Shown here: positions 51,197 to 60,215 of the stretch, one piece after another | How positions within the stretch are numbered: position 1 is the stretch's first letter | How the letters are laid out: each line of letters opens with the position of its first letter | Assembly (NCBI GenBank): GCA_002840555.1 | Contig: PHBJ01000008.1 | Coordinates: 87,386-151,385, forward strand | Length of the DNA: 64,000 bases | From: Deltaproteobacteria bacterium HGW-Deltaproteobacteria-13 | GTDB taxonomy: Bacteria; Desulfobacterota; Syntrophia; Syntrophales; Smithellaceae | Direction: 5' to 3' | The notes under the pieces: model-generated | Database searches by the model: none | Seen by the model: only the letters and a program-made list of their open reading frames with translations | Told to the model about the DNA's origin: nothing | Program-made: the position numbers and the translations under genes

Positions 51197-52360
51197 ATGG
51201 GAACTGATGCTTTGACAGTGCGGTTGGAGAATATCAATTTCCGGACGAAGGAAGATCTTACTGAAATTATTCGTTCGGTCAAGGGGTTTGAAATCATGAG
51301 CCTGGCGGGGCACTGCAATCTGTTGATATTTGAGATTGGCCGGGACCATGAGAGTGATTTCCGGCGCATAAAAGAAATTAAAGCCTCAGGAGAGGCGGAA
51401 GAAATTTTTCTCACCGCGCCGCAGTCAGATTCCAACCTGATAATCCGGGCTCTGCGCGCCGGGGTAAAGGAATTCTTTCCCCAACCGCTCAAAAGAGATG
51501 AAGTGGTGGAAGCGCTTCTGAAAATCCTGCAAGAAGAGCAACAGGAGAAGGAACAGGTATTGACAAAGGCTGCGAAGGGAAAGGTTTTCACAGTCCTGGG
51601 GGCAAAGGGCGGAGTCGGCACGACGACGATGGCTGTTAATCTCGCGACGGCTATCGCGCAGTTTGAAGGTAATCCTTCCGTCGCCCTGGTGGATATGAAT
51701 CTCATTTCCGGTGATGTTCCGCTTTTTCTTAACATGAAATCAGTTTTTAACTGGGTTGAAGTCGCGCGTAACATCTCACGGCTGGACGCAACGTACCTTA
51801 TGACTATTCTTCAGAAGCACGTAAGCGGGGTGCATGTATTGCCGGCGCCTCTGATGGTGGGTGAGGAGGCCGGTATGACGCCCGATTTGATCGCCAAGGT
51901 GGAAAGAGTGCTCGAACTCATGCGGTCCATATTCGACTTTGTCGTCATTGACGGCGGTCAATTGCTGGGGCACATATCAACCTATCTTATCGGTATATCG
52001 GATAAGGTAATGCTCGTTACGATTCCGAGTCTTCCGGGAATTATAAACGTCAAGAAACTGATTGATGCTTTCCGCGATCTCGGTTATCCACCCGAGAACA
52101 CGGTAGTGGCAATGAACCGGTACAATCAGAAATCGGGTATCTCCATAGATGAAGTGCGCAAGATGATCAAGAAGAGTATACGCTGGAGCATACCCAATGA
52201 CTACCGGAGCACGATGAATGCCATAAACACGGGTGTGCCTCTGACGAAGAGCGCTATGAACACAGACATAACAAATAAAATTTTAGAGATCGCAGCGGAT
52301 CTTTCGAGTGGACAGCCCGCCAGGGAAAAAGAAAAGAAGTCTTTTTTTGGTAGATTTTAA
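51197..52360 (+). CDS. cpaE: CpaE/TadZ-type ATPase
   Basis: 387 aa. The N-terminal ~130 residues form a receiver-like domain without the full phosphorylation site. The C-terminal half is a MinD/ParA-like ATPase with the deviant Walker A KGGVGTTTMAVNLA (T in place of the signature K), a Walker B-like FDFVVIDGGQ and VALVDMNLISGDV. TadZ proteins place the Tad machine at the cell pole. It comes 49 bp after tadG and just before the secretion ATPase gene. Confidence 0.93.
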   Translation: MGTDALTVRLENINFRTKEDLTEIIRSVKGFEIMSLAGHCNLLIFEIGRDHESDFRRIKEIKASGEAEEIFLTAPQSDSNLIIRALRAGVKEFFPQPLKRDEVVEALLKILQEEQQEKEQVLTKAAKGKVFTVLGAKGGVGTTTMAVNLATAIAQFEGNPSVALVDMNLISGDVPLFLNMKSVFNWVEVARNISRLDATYLMTILQKHVSGVHVLPAPLMVGEEAGMTPDLIAKVERVLELMRSIFDFVVIDGGQLLGHISTYLIGISDKVMLVTIPSLPGIINVKKLIDAFRDLGYPPENTVVAMNRYNQKSGISIDEVRKMIKKSIRWSIPNDYRSTMNAINTGVPLTKSAMNTDITNKILEIAADLSSGQPAREKEKKSFFGRF

Positions 52361-52393
52361 GCGCGGGCACTGCGGGATTTTCAGGAGGAATAT

Positions 52394-53731
52394 TTGGATA
52401 CGAAAGATATTAGAAGACAGGTCTTTACGCAGACGAATGAATATAACGATATGAAGGTAAGGCTCCACGAGAAGTTGCTGGATATCCTTAACCTCTCTCT
52501 TATAGATTCTCTGGATAAAGCGACACTTCAGCGGGAGATAAGAAAAGCGGTGGAATATCTTTTCTCTCAGGGCGAGGTTTCGCTTCCCTTGAATGCCAAG
52601 GAAAAAGAACAGCTTTATCTGGAGATACAGGATGAGCTTCTCGGACTTGGTCCCATAGAACCCTTCATGCACGACCCGACAGTTACCGACGTTCTGGTAA
52701 ATACTTACAAACAGGTTTACGTGGAACGTTCCGGTAAGCTTCACCTCACCAGCGCACGTTTCAAAGATGATGCCCATCTTAAGAAAATAATTGACCGGAT
52801 TGTGTCGGCGGTGGGGCGCAGAATAGATGAGTCCTCTCCCATGGTGGACGCCAGACTCGCCGATGGTTCCCGTGTGAACGCCATCGTTCCGCCCTTGGCT
52901 ATAGACGGCCCCATGCTTTCAATCCGGCGTTTTGCGATGGATCCTCTTGAGATGGAGGATCTCCTAACTCTGGAATCGGTCAGCCAGGATATATCGGAAC
53001 TACTCAAAGGCATAGTGAAGGCGAGGCTCAACGTGCTCATCTCCGGCGGTACCGGAACAGGAAAGACGACGCTCCTAAACGTGCTGTCACGTTTTATTCC
53101 CAGCAGCGAGCGCATTGTCACGGTTGAAGATTCCGCGGAGCTTCAACTTAAACAGGAGCATGTGGTGCGTCTCGAAACAAGACCTCCCAATATTGAGGGC
53201 GCGGGTGAAATCACCCAGCGGGATCTTGTGAAAAACTGTCTGCGAATGCGGCCGGATAGAATCATTGTGGGCGAAGTAAGAGGTGACGAGGTGCTCGACA
53301 TGCTTCAGGCAATGAACACCGGCCACGACGGGTCGCTTACCACCATCCATGCTAATTCTCCCCGGGACGCGCTCCTGCGGCTGGAGACTCTTATGGCGAT
53401 GTCAGGGCTCAGTATTCCGAACGAAGCAGTGCGGAAGTACGTGAGCTCGGCCCTGGACGTAGTCATTCAGGTTGCCCGTTTGATGGATGGCACGAGAAAG
53501 ATTGTTTCCTTTCAGGAGATAATCGGTATGGAGGAAAAAACTATTACCATGCAGGAGATATTCTCTTACGAGCAGACAGGCGTTGATTCGAAAGGTAAGA
53601 TACAGGGCAGTTTCCGCATGCAGGGTGTGATGCCCAAATTTTTCGAGAAATTCAAAATGCATGGTGTTCCTGTTCCCTATGAAATGTTTCGGGCAACTAA
53701 AGAAGACATTGTCAGGCTTGGGAGGTGGTAA
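52394..53731 (+). CDS. cpaF: CpaF/TadA-type pilus assembly ATPase
   Basis: 445 aa starting with TTG at 52394; CAGGAGG lies 6 nt upstream. Type II/IV secretion ATPase motifs are complete: the N-terminal domain with [20 protein letters not shown], Walker [16 protein letters not shown], Asp box [12 protein letters not shown], Walker [17 protein letters not shown] and His box [15 protein letters not shown]. It powers pilus extension and possibly retraction at the inner membrane. Its TAA overlaps the ATG of tadB. Confidence 0.96.
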   Translation: MDTKDIRRQVFTQTNEYNDMKVRLHEKLLDILNLSLIDSLDKATLQREIRKAVEYLFSQGEVSLPLNAKEKEQLYLEIQDELLGLGPIEPFMHDPTVTDVLVNTYKQVYVERSGKLHLTSARFKDDAHLKKIIDRIVSAVGRRIDESSPMVDARLADGSRVNAIVPPLAIDGPMLSIRRFAMDPLEMEDLLTLESVSQDISELLKGIVKARLNVLISGGTGTGKTTLLNVLSRFIPSSERIVTVEDSAELQLKQEHVVRLETRPPNIEGAGEITQRDLVKNCLRMRPDRIIVGEVRGDEVLDMLQAMNTGHDGSLTTIHANSPRDALLRLETLMAMSGLSIPNEAVRKYVSSALDVVIQVARLMDGTRKIVSFQEIIGMEEKTITMQEIFSYEQTGVDSKGKIQGSFRMQGVMPKFFEKFKMHGVPVPYEMFRATKEDIVRLGRW

Positions 53732-54696
53732 TGGTTTTTTTTATAGCAGCGGTTATCTCTGTCGCCGTGTTCTGTATTATAGAAGGGATTTTCCTTGTTC
53801 TACAGAACAGATCAACCCCTGAAATAAAGCGGATAAAAAAGCAGCTTGATAACCTCTCAGACCAAGACCAAAATCGGGATCAAGTGTCCTTGCTGGGTCA
53901 TCTGCGTCCTTTAAGCGATGTGCCGTGGCTTAACAAATTTCTCTTACGCATCCCTCTTGCCAAGAGAATGGATCTTTTTCTCATTAAGGCGGATGTCTCC
54001 TACCCGCTGGGAGTTTTCCTGCTCCTTTCCGCGGTTCTTGCCCTGGTCGGTTTTCTCCTTCTTGCGATGGTTTCACGGAGCTTTCTCTTTTCGCTTCCGG
54101 GGCTGATCCTGGGATTTTTGCCTTTTTATGTGCTCAGCATTATTAAGGCGCGGAGAATGAATAAATTCGAAGAACAATTACCCGACGCCCTTGACACATT
54201 AGCCCGTTCTCTCAGGGCGGGGCACGCTCTCGGCAGTGGTCTCGAAATGGTAGGGCAGGAGTTTCATGAACCCCTTGGACCGGAATTCACCAAAACGGTT
54301 ATCCAAATTACTTACGGCGTAGGCCTTGAGCAGGCCCTGCGGAATATGGCAACGCGGATTGATTGTCCTGATCTAAAATTTCTGGTGGTCTCCGTCATTA
54401 TCCAGCGGGACAGCGGGGGTAATCTCGGTGAAATAATGGAGAACATTGGACGATTAATTCGTGAGCGCTTCAAGCTCCGGGGAAAGATACGCACTCTCGC
54501 GGCGGAAGGGAAATTATCAGCAATTATCCTGTTTGTCCTGCCGTTTCTGATAGCATTCGCACTTTTCATTGTTAATCCCAGCTATATGAAAGAACTGCTG
54601 TATGATCCCAAGGGCCGGATGATTATTGCTGTAGCATTTGTGATTATGTCGGTCGGTGTGTTCATTATGAAGAGGATAATCAATATAAAGGTATAG
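53731..54696 (+). CDS. tadB: TadB-type inner-membrane platform protein
   Basis: 321 aa from the ATG at 53731, placed by GGGAGGTGG just upstream and by overlap with the cpaF stop (TAATG); a GTG at 53725 is less likely. The type II secretion F domain appears as FEEQLPDALDTLARSLRAGH then ALGSGLEMVGQEF and VSVIIQRDSGGNLGEIMENI, with membrane helices at the N-terminus, in the middle and at the end. Platform protein for the CpaF ATPase, paired with TadC. Confidence 0.94.
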   Translation: MVFFIAAVISVAVFCIIEGIFLVLQNRSTPEIKRIKKQLDNLSDQDQNRDQVSLLGHLRPLSDVPWLNKFLLRIPLAKRMDLFLIKADVSYPLGVFLLLSAVLALVGFLLLAMVSRSFLFSLPGLILGFLPFYVLSIIKARRMNKFEEQLPDALDTLARSLRAGHALGSGLEMVGQEFHEPLGPEFTKTVIQITYGVGLEQALRNMATRIDCPDLKFLVVSVIIQRDSGGNLGEIMENIGRLIRERFKLRGKIRTLAAEGKLSAIILFVLPFLIAFALFIVNPSYMKELLYDPKGRMIIAVAFVIMSVGVFIMKRIINIKV

Positions 54697-54708
54697 AGGA
54701 GTAATGCG

Positions 54709-55656
54709 ATGGCTTTCTTGATAGCGGTGATTGCTTTTATTGCGGTAACGCTTATTGTTATAAGCGCCTTCATGTTTTTGCGTGAAAGGGAACAGCAAAC
54801 GGCAATTACGGAGAAGGTTAAGGAATTTTCGGGGATGGCTCAAGCCGAAATAGCGCAGGAGGGAATAGAACTTCCGACGCAACCGTTGGCGAGGCTGTTT
54901 GCCCGCGTTATCCGTTATTTCGGCAATCTCTTAAGGCCTCAAGATAAGGAGGAAGTATCTCTTATCCAGAGGAGGTTTTTGAGAGCTGGCGTGAGAAGAA
55001 GAAACGCGCTTGTAGTCTTTTTCGGTTTTAAAGCTGTCTGCGCCATTTGTCTTTCCATGGGGTTTCTTGTCGCCATTTTATTATTCCGCCCAAAGGTTCC
55101 GCTGATGGGAGCCATGGTGCTGGTTATATTGCTTAGTCTGGTCGGCTTCTATCTGCCGAACCTGTGGCTTTCTTTGAAGACCTCCCGGAGACAGGACGCA
55201 TTTTTGCAGGGCTTCCCGGATGCCCTTGACCTTCTGGCTGTTTGTGCCGAGGCGGGCATGGGACTTGATGCCGCAATCAAGAGGGTTGGAGAAGAAATGC
55301 GGCTTAGTAATAAGGTCTTAAGCGATGAATTCGGGATGCTTAACCTGGAGATGCGGGCGGGCAAGGAAAGAAAAGAGGCCATGAAAAGTATGGCCGACAG
55401 GGTAAATCTGGAAGATGTGAGCAGTTGGGTTTCGCTGCTGATCCAGACCGACAAATTAGGTACCAGTATTTCTCAGGCTCTTAAGATTCAATCGGATTCG
55501 TTGCGCACGAAGCGTTCGCAACGGCTGGAGGAAATAGCGGCCAAGGTTCCCGTGAAACTGCTTTTCCCCACTATTTTTTGTATCTTTCCCTCGCTTTTTG
55601 TAGTGATTTTAGGGCCTGCGGCGATACGGATTCTTAGAGTAATATCCGGGCATTGA
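54709..55656 (+). CDS. tadC: TadC-type inner-membrane platform protein
   Basis: 315 aa. Similar layout to TadB: membrane helix at 1-22, GFPDALDLLAVCAEAGMGLD, AIKRVGEEMRLSNKVLSDEF, LIQTDKLGTSISQALKIQSD, and C-terminal membrane helices (LLFPTIFCIFPSLFVVILG). It begins 12 bp after tadB and forms the second half of the inner-membrane platform. Confidence 0.94.
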   Translation: MAFLIAVIAFIAVTLIVISAFMFLREREQQTAITEKVKEFSGMAQAEIAQEGIELPTQPLARLFARVIRYFGNLLRPQDKEEVSLIQRRFLRAGVRRRNALVVFFGFKAVCAICLSMGFLVAILLFRPKVPLMGAMVLVILLSLVGFYLPNLWLSLKTSRRQDAFLQGFPDALDLLAVCAEAGMGLDAAIKRVGEEMRLSNKVLSDEFGMLNLEMRAGKERKEAMKSMADRVNLEDVSSWVSLLIQTDKLGTSISQALKIQSDSLRTKRSQRLEEIAAKVPVKLLFPTIFCIFPSLFVVILGPAAIRILRVISGH

Positions 55657-55675
55657 AAAGACTGGAGGTATGGCA

Positions 55676-56803
55676 ATGAATAGAAAGATATTCAAGGGTT
55701 TTGTCTTCTGCGGGATTCTTGTTTTTACCATTTCCGCCTGCGCCACGGTGAAGAATTTCGCCGGTTTTTTTGGCTTTATGAACTCAAGCGGGAAAAAGGG
55801 AACGGAAAAAAACATCACAACCTTTGCGAAGACTTTACGGCCGGCCCGGGGCAATCCCGATTCTCACTTCATGCTGGCCCGTTATTATCAGGACAGGGGA
55901 AATCATGTGGAGGCGATCATAGAGTTTGAAAAGACAATCGCTATCGACCCCGAGAACGCAAAGGCTCTCAATGCGATGGGCGTTTCATACGACAATCTTA
56001 AACAATATGGACGAGCCACCGATTGCTATCAGGCAGCGCTTAGACTTGACCCGGAATCCGCCAATATCTACTACAATAACATTGGGCAATCGTTGCTTCT
56101 TGAGGGTAAATATATTCCAGCCATTGAGGCATTCAAGAAGGCTGCGGCCTATGACGAAGATTTTCCGGATGCGCGTATCCATAACAATCTTGGCAGGGCC
56201 TATGCTATGGCCGGCCAATATGATCTTGCCCTTGTCGAATTTGAGAAAGTAAACGGCAGCGCGTCTGCCGAAGCCATTCTGGATCGCGTGCTGCTTGCAG
56301 ACGGGCAATCTCCTGGGTCCGGGGCTGTGGCCATAACCGCGGGAGATGGAGCGAAAGATTTTACAGCCAGAGTATCCAGGTTTCTGCAGGAGCGGCACGA
56401 GGCTGTTCATGCAGGCAGCCAGACTGTCCCATCCGTCATAGAGCCGCAAAAACCGTCGCCTCAGGAACTTGCCGCTGAAATATGCGTTGAAGTGTCCAAC
56501 GGCAACGGGGCAGAATTCACGGCAAGAAATATGAGAGACGCTCTCATACAAAAGGGCTTCCGCGTAACCAGGGTAACCAACGGAATTAACGTGCAGCGAA
56601 CATACATTTATTACGAGAAGGGGCACGCTGAAGAGGCGAAAGTGCTGGCCGGTCAAATGCCGGTTGTCGCTAAGCTCAAAGAGGTAGCCGGTCTTGAAGT
56701 GCCCGATATAAAGATAAAGATCCTTCTGGGCAGAGACATGATCCGGCATATGAGGAAACCGTTACAAAACCAGGCGCCTCTTAATCACTGGATTGGAGCC
56801 TGA
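55676..56803 (+). CDS. TPR lipoprotein with LytR C-terminal domain (Tad locus)
   Basis: 375 aa from the ATG at 55676, since GGAGG is 7 nt before it and only 1 nt from the alternative at 55670. Lipobox TISAC (Cys ~22). TPR repeats at ~55-200 (YYQDRGNHVEAIIEFEKTIA, KALNAMGVSYDNLKQYGRAT, NNLGRAYAMAGQYDLALVEF). The last ~95 residues (ICVEVSNGNGAEFTARNMRD, GFRVTRVTNG, YYEKGHAEEAKVLAGQMP) are a LytR_C/CpsA_C-type domain. TPR lipoproteins of the TadD kind help place the secretin; the LytR_C domain may bind cell wall. Envelope location. Confidence 0.88.
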   Translation: MNRKIFKGFVFCGILVFTISACATVKNFAGFFGFMNSSGKKGTEKNITTFAKTLRPARGNPDSHFMLARYYQDRGNHVEAIIEFEKTIAIDPENAKALNAMGVSYDNLKQYGRATDCYQAALRLDPESANIYYNNIGQSLLLEGKYIPAIEAFKKAAAYDEDFPDARIHNNLGRAYAMAGQYDLALVEFEKVNGSASAEAILDRVLLADGQSPGSGAVAITAGDGAKDFTARVSRFLQERHEAVHAGSQTVPSVIEPQKPSPQELAAEICVEVSNGNGAEFTARNMRDALIQKGFRVTRVTNGINVQRTYIYYEKGHAEEAKVLAGQMPVVAKLKEVAGLEVPDIKIKILLGRDMIRHMRKPLQNQAPLNHWIGA

Positions 56804-56880
56804 CGGGCATGTAGAAGAAACCACCCCTTGCTACCTGCCGATGGAGATGAATAAAAGAATTCGCCGATGAAAGGAATTGA

Positions 56881-57855
56881 ATGACAGGCAAAAAGAGTTT
56901 TGCGGCAAGTCTTCCAATGATCATTGCGTTGATTATCCTCTGCGGTTGTGCTGCCGGGAAAGGTCAGCAGTCGGTGTCGGGCAATTACAAAAAGATGGTT
57001 GAGCTTCAGCAGCGGAAAGCTTCGGCAACCAAGGCTGAAGAGCCGGCTTTGCCTGCGGGCTATGAGACGACGGCTGAAACCTGCGAAAGGTTGGGGGATG
57101 CTTACGTAATACAGGGCGATAATGTTGCCGCAGCCACCGAATACCAGAAGAGTCTGGAAAAAGATCCTCTTAGGACGACTGCCCGTTACAAAATGGGAAT
57201 GCTTTTTCTCGGCAGGGGATTGCCGGAAGATGCCCTTAATGAGTTTGAGCAGATCATTGCCAAAGATCCACACAATAGTTCTGCCTATTATGGCAAAGGG
57301 AGGGCGCGCTTTCTCCAGGGGAAGCTGGACCTTGCCCAAAGTGATCTGAGTGAAGCCATCAAGTACAATGATGGCCTGTGGCAGGCGCACACGCTGCTCG
57401 GCGTGATTTTAGACACCAAAAAGAATTACTCTGAGGCGGAGAAGGAATATCTGAAGGCTCTGGCGATCCAGCCTGATTCCGCCGCGGTTTACAATGATCT
57501 GGGGGTTTCCCAATATGTCGCCGGCAAATTCGATAAAGCTGCGGAGGCTTTTCTTAAGGCCTTCAACCTTGATCCTGAAAACCGCCGCATCTGCAATAAT
57601 CTCGGTCTCGCCCTCTACAGGCTCGGAAATGCCGGAGATGCTCTGGAAGCATTCAAACGAGGCGGCAGCGAGGCAAGCGCTTATAATAACATCGGCTATC
57701 TGCAGATGCAAGATAAGCAGTACAACAGCGCTCTTGCGGCCCTCGAAAAGGCGATAGACGCGAATCCGGCGTACTACGCGCGTGCGCAGAAAAATATCGA
57801 CAAGGTGAAGGCGGCGCTGAAAAAGGCCGATAGTAAGCAAACCACGATTGAATAG
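56881..57855 (+). CDS. TPR lipoprotein, TadD-like
   Basis: 324 aa. Lipobox LILCGC (Cys ~23). At least six TPR units from ~65 on (CERLGDAYVIQGDNVAAATE, YKMGMLFLGRGLPEDALNEF, YGKGRARFLQGKLDLAQSDL, AEKEYLKALAIQPDSAAVYN, EAFLKAFNLDPENRRICNNL, NIGYLQMQDKQYNSALAALE). Likely a secretin assembly or scaffolding factor of the Tad machine at the outer membrane. 77 bp after the previous TPR gene. Confidence 0.9.
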   Translation: MTGKKSFAASLPMIIALIILCGCAAGKGQQSVSGNYKKMVELQQRKASATKAEEPALPAGYETTAETCERLGDAYVIQGDNVAAATEYQKSLEKDPLRTTARYKMGMLFLGRGLPEDALNEFEQIIAKDPHNSSAYYGKGRARFLQGKLDLAQSDLSEAIKYNDGLWQAHTLLGVILDTKKNYSEAEKEYLKALAIQPDSAAVYNDLGVSQYVAGKFDKAAEAFLKAFNLDPENRRICNNLGLALYRLGNAGDALEAFKRGGSEASAYNNIGYLQMQDKQYNSALAALEKAIDANPAYYARAQKNIDKVKAALKKADSKQTTIE

Positions 57856-57956
57856 TTAAAAGGAGAAATTTTTCACTTCAGATAATAAACTAAGGCTCTT
57901 TAAAAAAGGCCTGATAAATAAAACAAAATAATTAAAATTAATAAATGGGGGAATGC

Positions 57957-59693
57957 ATGAAAAAACTGGTTTTGATATTGATGACTATTTTGTTGATAGC
58001 ATATGTTGCCGGATGCGGCGGTGGCGGCGGCAATGATGATGCATCATCGGCAACTCTCCAATCGATAACGGTTTCGCCTTCCACGGCGAGTATAGCGAAG
58101 GGGCAATCCCAGCAGTTTACCGCAACCGGAACTTACTCCGACGGCACGGTCAAAATTATCACAACGCAGGTCACGTGGAGTTCTGATAATGCGAGTGTGA
58201 CCATCGGAAGCAATGGTTTGGCGATTGGCGCCGGTGTCGGCGGCGCGAACATTACGGCGTCGCTGGATGACGCATCAGGAACCGCGTCACTGGCAGTGAC
58301 AGCGGCGATTCTCACGGATATTGATGTCGAACCTCAGGTTCCCATAATTAGTTTAGGCCTGACTCAGCAATTTACGGCTACGGGGATCTATACGGATGGC
58401 AACAGGGATTTGACCAATGTGGTTACCTGGACTGCCTTTGATACTGATTCCTCCGGCAATCTCCTTACCCCGCTGGCGTCTACGATGGCCACCATAGACA
58501 GCAGCGGTCTGGCCACCAGCGTGAGTGCCGGTTCCTCATTGATTACCGCAACGTATAATGGCATTTCCGGCAATTCCAATCTTACCGTGACCAGCGCGAC
58601 ACTGGATCACATTACAGTAACGGCCGACTATCTGTCGATTGCCATAGGAGTTCCGGATCAATTCTACGCTACCGCTTACGACACGGACGGCAATTACTAT
58701 GATGTGACCGCTCTTTCAAGCTGGTCTTCTTCTTCGGCATCTGCAACTGTTAATTCCGGCAGCGGTCTGGCCATGGGCGTAAGCGCCGGATCAGCGGACA
58801 TCTCGGCGTCCTATGGCGGTAAAGCCGCAAGCGCCACTCTTGAAGTTACCAGTGCGACGCTTTCGTCTCTGGCGGTGATACCCTCCACAGCAAGCATCGC
58901 CATCTATACGCAGCAGCAATTCGAAGCGACGGTGACCGACACAAGCGCTAACACTTACACCTTGCAGCCTTACGAAGTTGCCTGGAGTTCATCAAATACG
59001 GGAGTCGCGACCATCAGTAATGTATCCCCAGACTGGGGTAACGCGACCGGTGCAGGAGCCGGAAGCACGACCATCAGGGCAACGCTCGGGAGCTTGACGA
59101 ATACGGCAGCACTTACGGTCACAAATGCGAGACTATCTTCCATCACAATACTGCCCGCCAACTCGACAGCCGCTGTGGGATGGCAGGTGCAATTCACGGC
59201 AACAGGGAATTTCTCGGACGGCACGTTCCAGGATCTCACCAAGCAGGTGACATGGCTGTCTTCAGCAAACAGCGTTGCCCGCGTCAGCAATGCCTACGCT
59301 TCCAAAGGTTTGGCGACACCCAGACATACGGGTACGACCACCATCAGCGCTATTTTTATTCCTGAAGGGGTATCCGGCAGCACGCAACTTATTGTGGGGA
59401 CGGCTACCTTATCCGGCATTACGGTAACTTGCACGCCGGACAGCATTAATGTCGGCAAAACTTCACAGTGCACGGCAACAGGGAATTTCGGCAGCTATAC
59501 CAAGGATATTACCAATGACGTGAACACGACTTGGACAGCAGGCGGTGCAGGTGATACAGGGGTTGCTACTGTCGTCAATGTACCCAAAAAGAGCAAGGGG
59601 CTGGCGAAAGGTATTAGTTCAGGCGATGTTACGATTAAAGCCAAAGCAAGGAAAGGGACGACTAACGGGACAACAACTCTGACTGTCAATTAG
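57957..59693 (+). CDS. secreted lipoprotein with six bacterial Ig-like (Big_2) repeats
   Basis: 578 aa from the ATG at 57957 (AATGGGGGAATGC ahead). Lipobox VAGC (~residue 20) followed by a Gly/Asn linker. The rest is six Ig-like repeats of ~85-95 aa, each starting with the pattern L-x-x-I-x-V-P-x-x-A-S-I-x-x-G (for example LQSITVSPSTASIAKGQSQQ, LDHITVTADYLSIAIG, LSSITILPANSTAAVG) with a mid-repeat TATGxYSDGT and V-T-W-x-S. Rich in Ser/Thr and Ala, poor in Lys. It probably forms a rod on the cell surface and may act as an adhesin; it directly follows the Tad genes. Confidence 0.85.
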   Translation: MKKLVLILMTILLIAYVAGCGGGGGNDDASSATLQSITVSPSTASIAKGQSQQFTATGTYSDGTVKIITTQVTWSSDNASVTIGSNGLAIGAGVGGANITASLDDASGTASLAVTAAILTDIDVEPQVPIISLGLTQQFTATGIYTDGNRDLTNVVTWTAFDTDSSGNLLTPLASTMATIDSSGLATSVSAGSSLITATYNGISGNSNLTVTSATLDHITVTADYLSIAIGVPDQFYATAYDTDGNYYDVTALSSWSSSSASATVNSGSGLAMGVSAGSADISASYGGKAASATLEVTSATLSSLAVIPSTASIAIYTQQQFEATVTDTSANTYTLQPYEVAWSSSNTGVATISNVSPDWGNATGAGAGSTTIRATLGSLTNTAALTVTNARLSSITILPANSTAAVGWQVQFTATGNFSDGTFQDLTKQVTWLSSANSVARVSNAYASKGLATPRHTGTTTISAIFIPEGVSGSTQLIVGTATLSGITVTCTPDSINVGKTSQCTATGNFGSYTKDITNDVNTTWTAGGAGDTGVATVVNVPKKSKGLAKGISSGDVTIKAKARKGTTNGTTTLTVN

Positions 59694-59703
59694 GATAAGT
59701 GAA

Positions 59704-59745
59704 TTCTGCCGCAGTCAGGCTATCAGGCGTCTGATTGCGGCAGAA
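59704..59745. terminator. 15-bp hairpin after the Ig-like gene
   Basis: TTCTGCCGCAGTCAG and CTGATTGCGGCAGAA pair fully (one G-U) around a 12-nt loop. There is no T run after it; the ribosome site of the next gene follows in 8 nt. It may block read-through or protect the upstream mRNA end. Confidence 0.5.
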
Positions 59746-59764
59746 CATGATAAAGGAGTAAATT

Positions 59765-60142
59765 ATTATAGAAGACGAAAGAAAAACGGAACGGCTGAAA
59801 GATGTTAATGAGGTAGTCATATCCGTCATCTCCGGGGAAAACAATCTTTCTAAAGAAGAAGTATGCTATAGCCACAGCAAGGATATCTCTGCGTCCGGTA
59901 CTAAAGTCCGGGCCACCATTTTTTTACCGGTTGATACCCTCCTTAAGATAGATTTTACCTTAAAGGATTTGCAGCAAAAGATAACCGCAATCGGAAAAGT
60001 AAAATGGTTCAAAATCATTTTTGAGGATGAGTATTATGAGGCGGGTGTGGAATTCGTAGATAATCCCAGAGAAGTGATCCAAAAAATAGAAGATTATGTC
60101 GCATGGAAAAAAAAGTTTATAGCTCTTAATCCAACGACGTGA
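59765..60142 (+). CDS. PilZ-domain protein with non-canonical start
   Basis: 125 aa if begun at ATT 59765. The frame EDERKTERL ... KDISASGTKVR ... LPVDTLLKIDF ... LQQKITAIGKVKW ... YYEAGVEFV is a full PilZ domain with RxxxR and DxSxxG intact, about half identical to the PilZ protein at 22814. Upstream in frame there are only ATA (59768), ATT (59765), ATT (59762) and then TAA (59759); no ATG, GTG or TTG exists before the domain. AAGGAG (59753-59758) lies 6 nt before ATT 59765, so an ATT or ATA start is implied, unless the sequence has an error. It may bind c-di-GMP and act on the Tad pilus next to it. Confidence 0.75.
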   Translation: MIEDERKTERLKDVNEVVISVISGENNLSKEEVCYSHSKDISASGTKVRATIFLPVDTLLKIDFTLKDLQQKITAIGKVKWFKIIFEDEYYEAGVEFVDNPREVIQKIEDYVAWKKKFIALNPTT

Positions 60143-60215
60143 AAATAAAGGATTTGAAGTAAGGATAAAAAAGAAATTACCGTAACCATTTATCCATGGA
60201 AAATTATTTTTCTAC

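Noticed and set aside
51590..51640. Defective CpaE because the Walker A lysine is changed
   Set aside because: KGGVGTTT is the normal deviant form in TadZ/CpaE proteins.
55985..56749. 254-aa open frame antisense to the TPR-LytR_C gene
   Set aside because: Shadow of a well-supported gene in the pilus operon.
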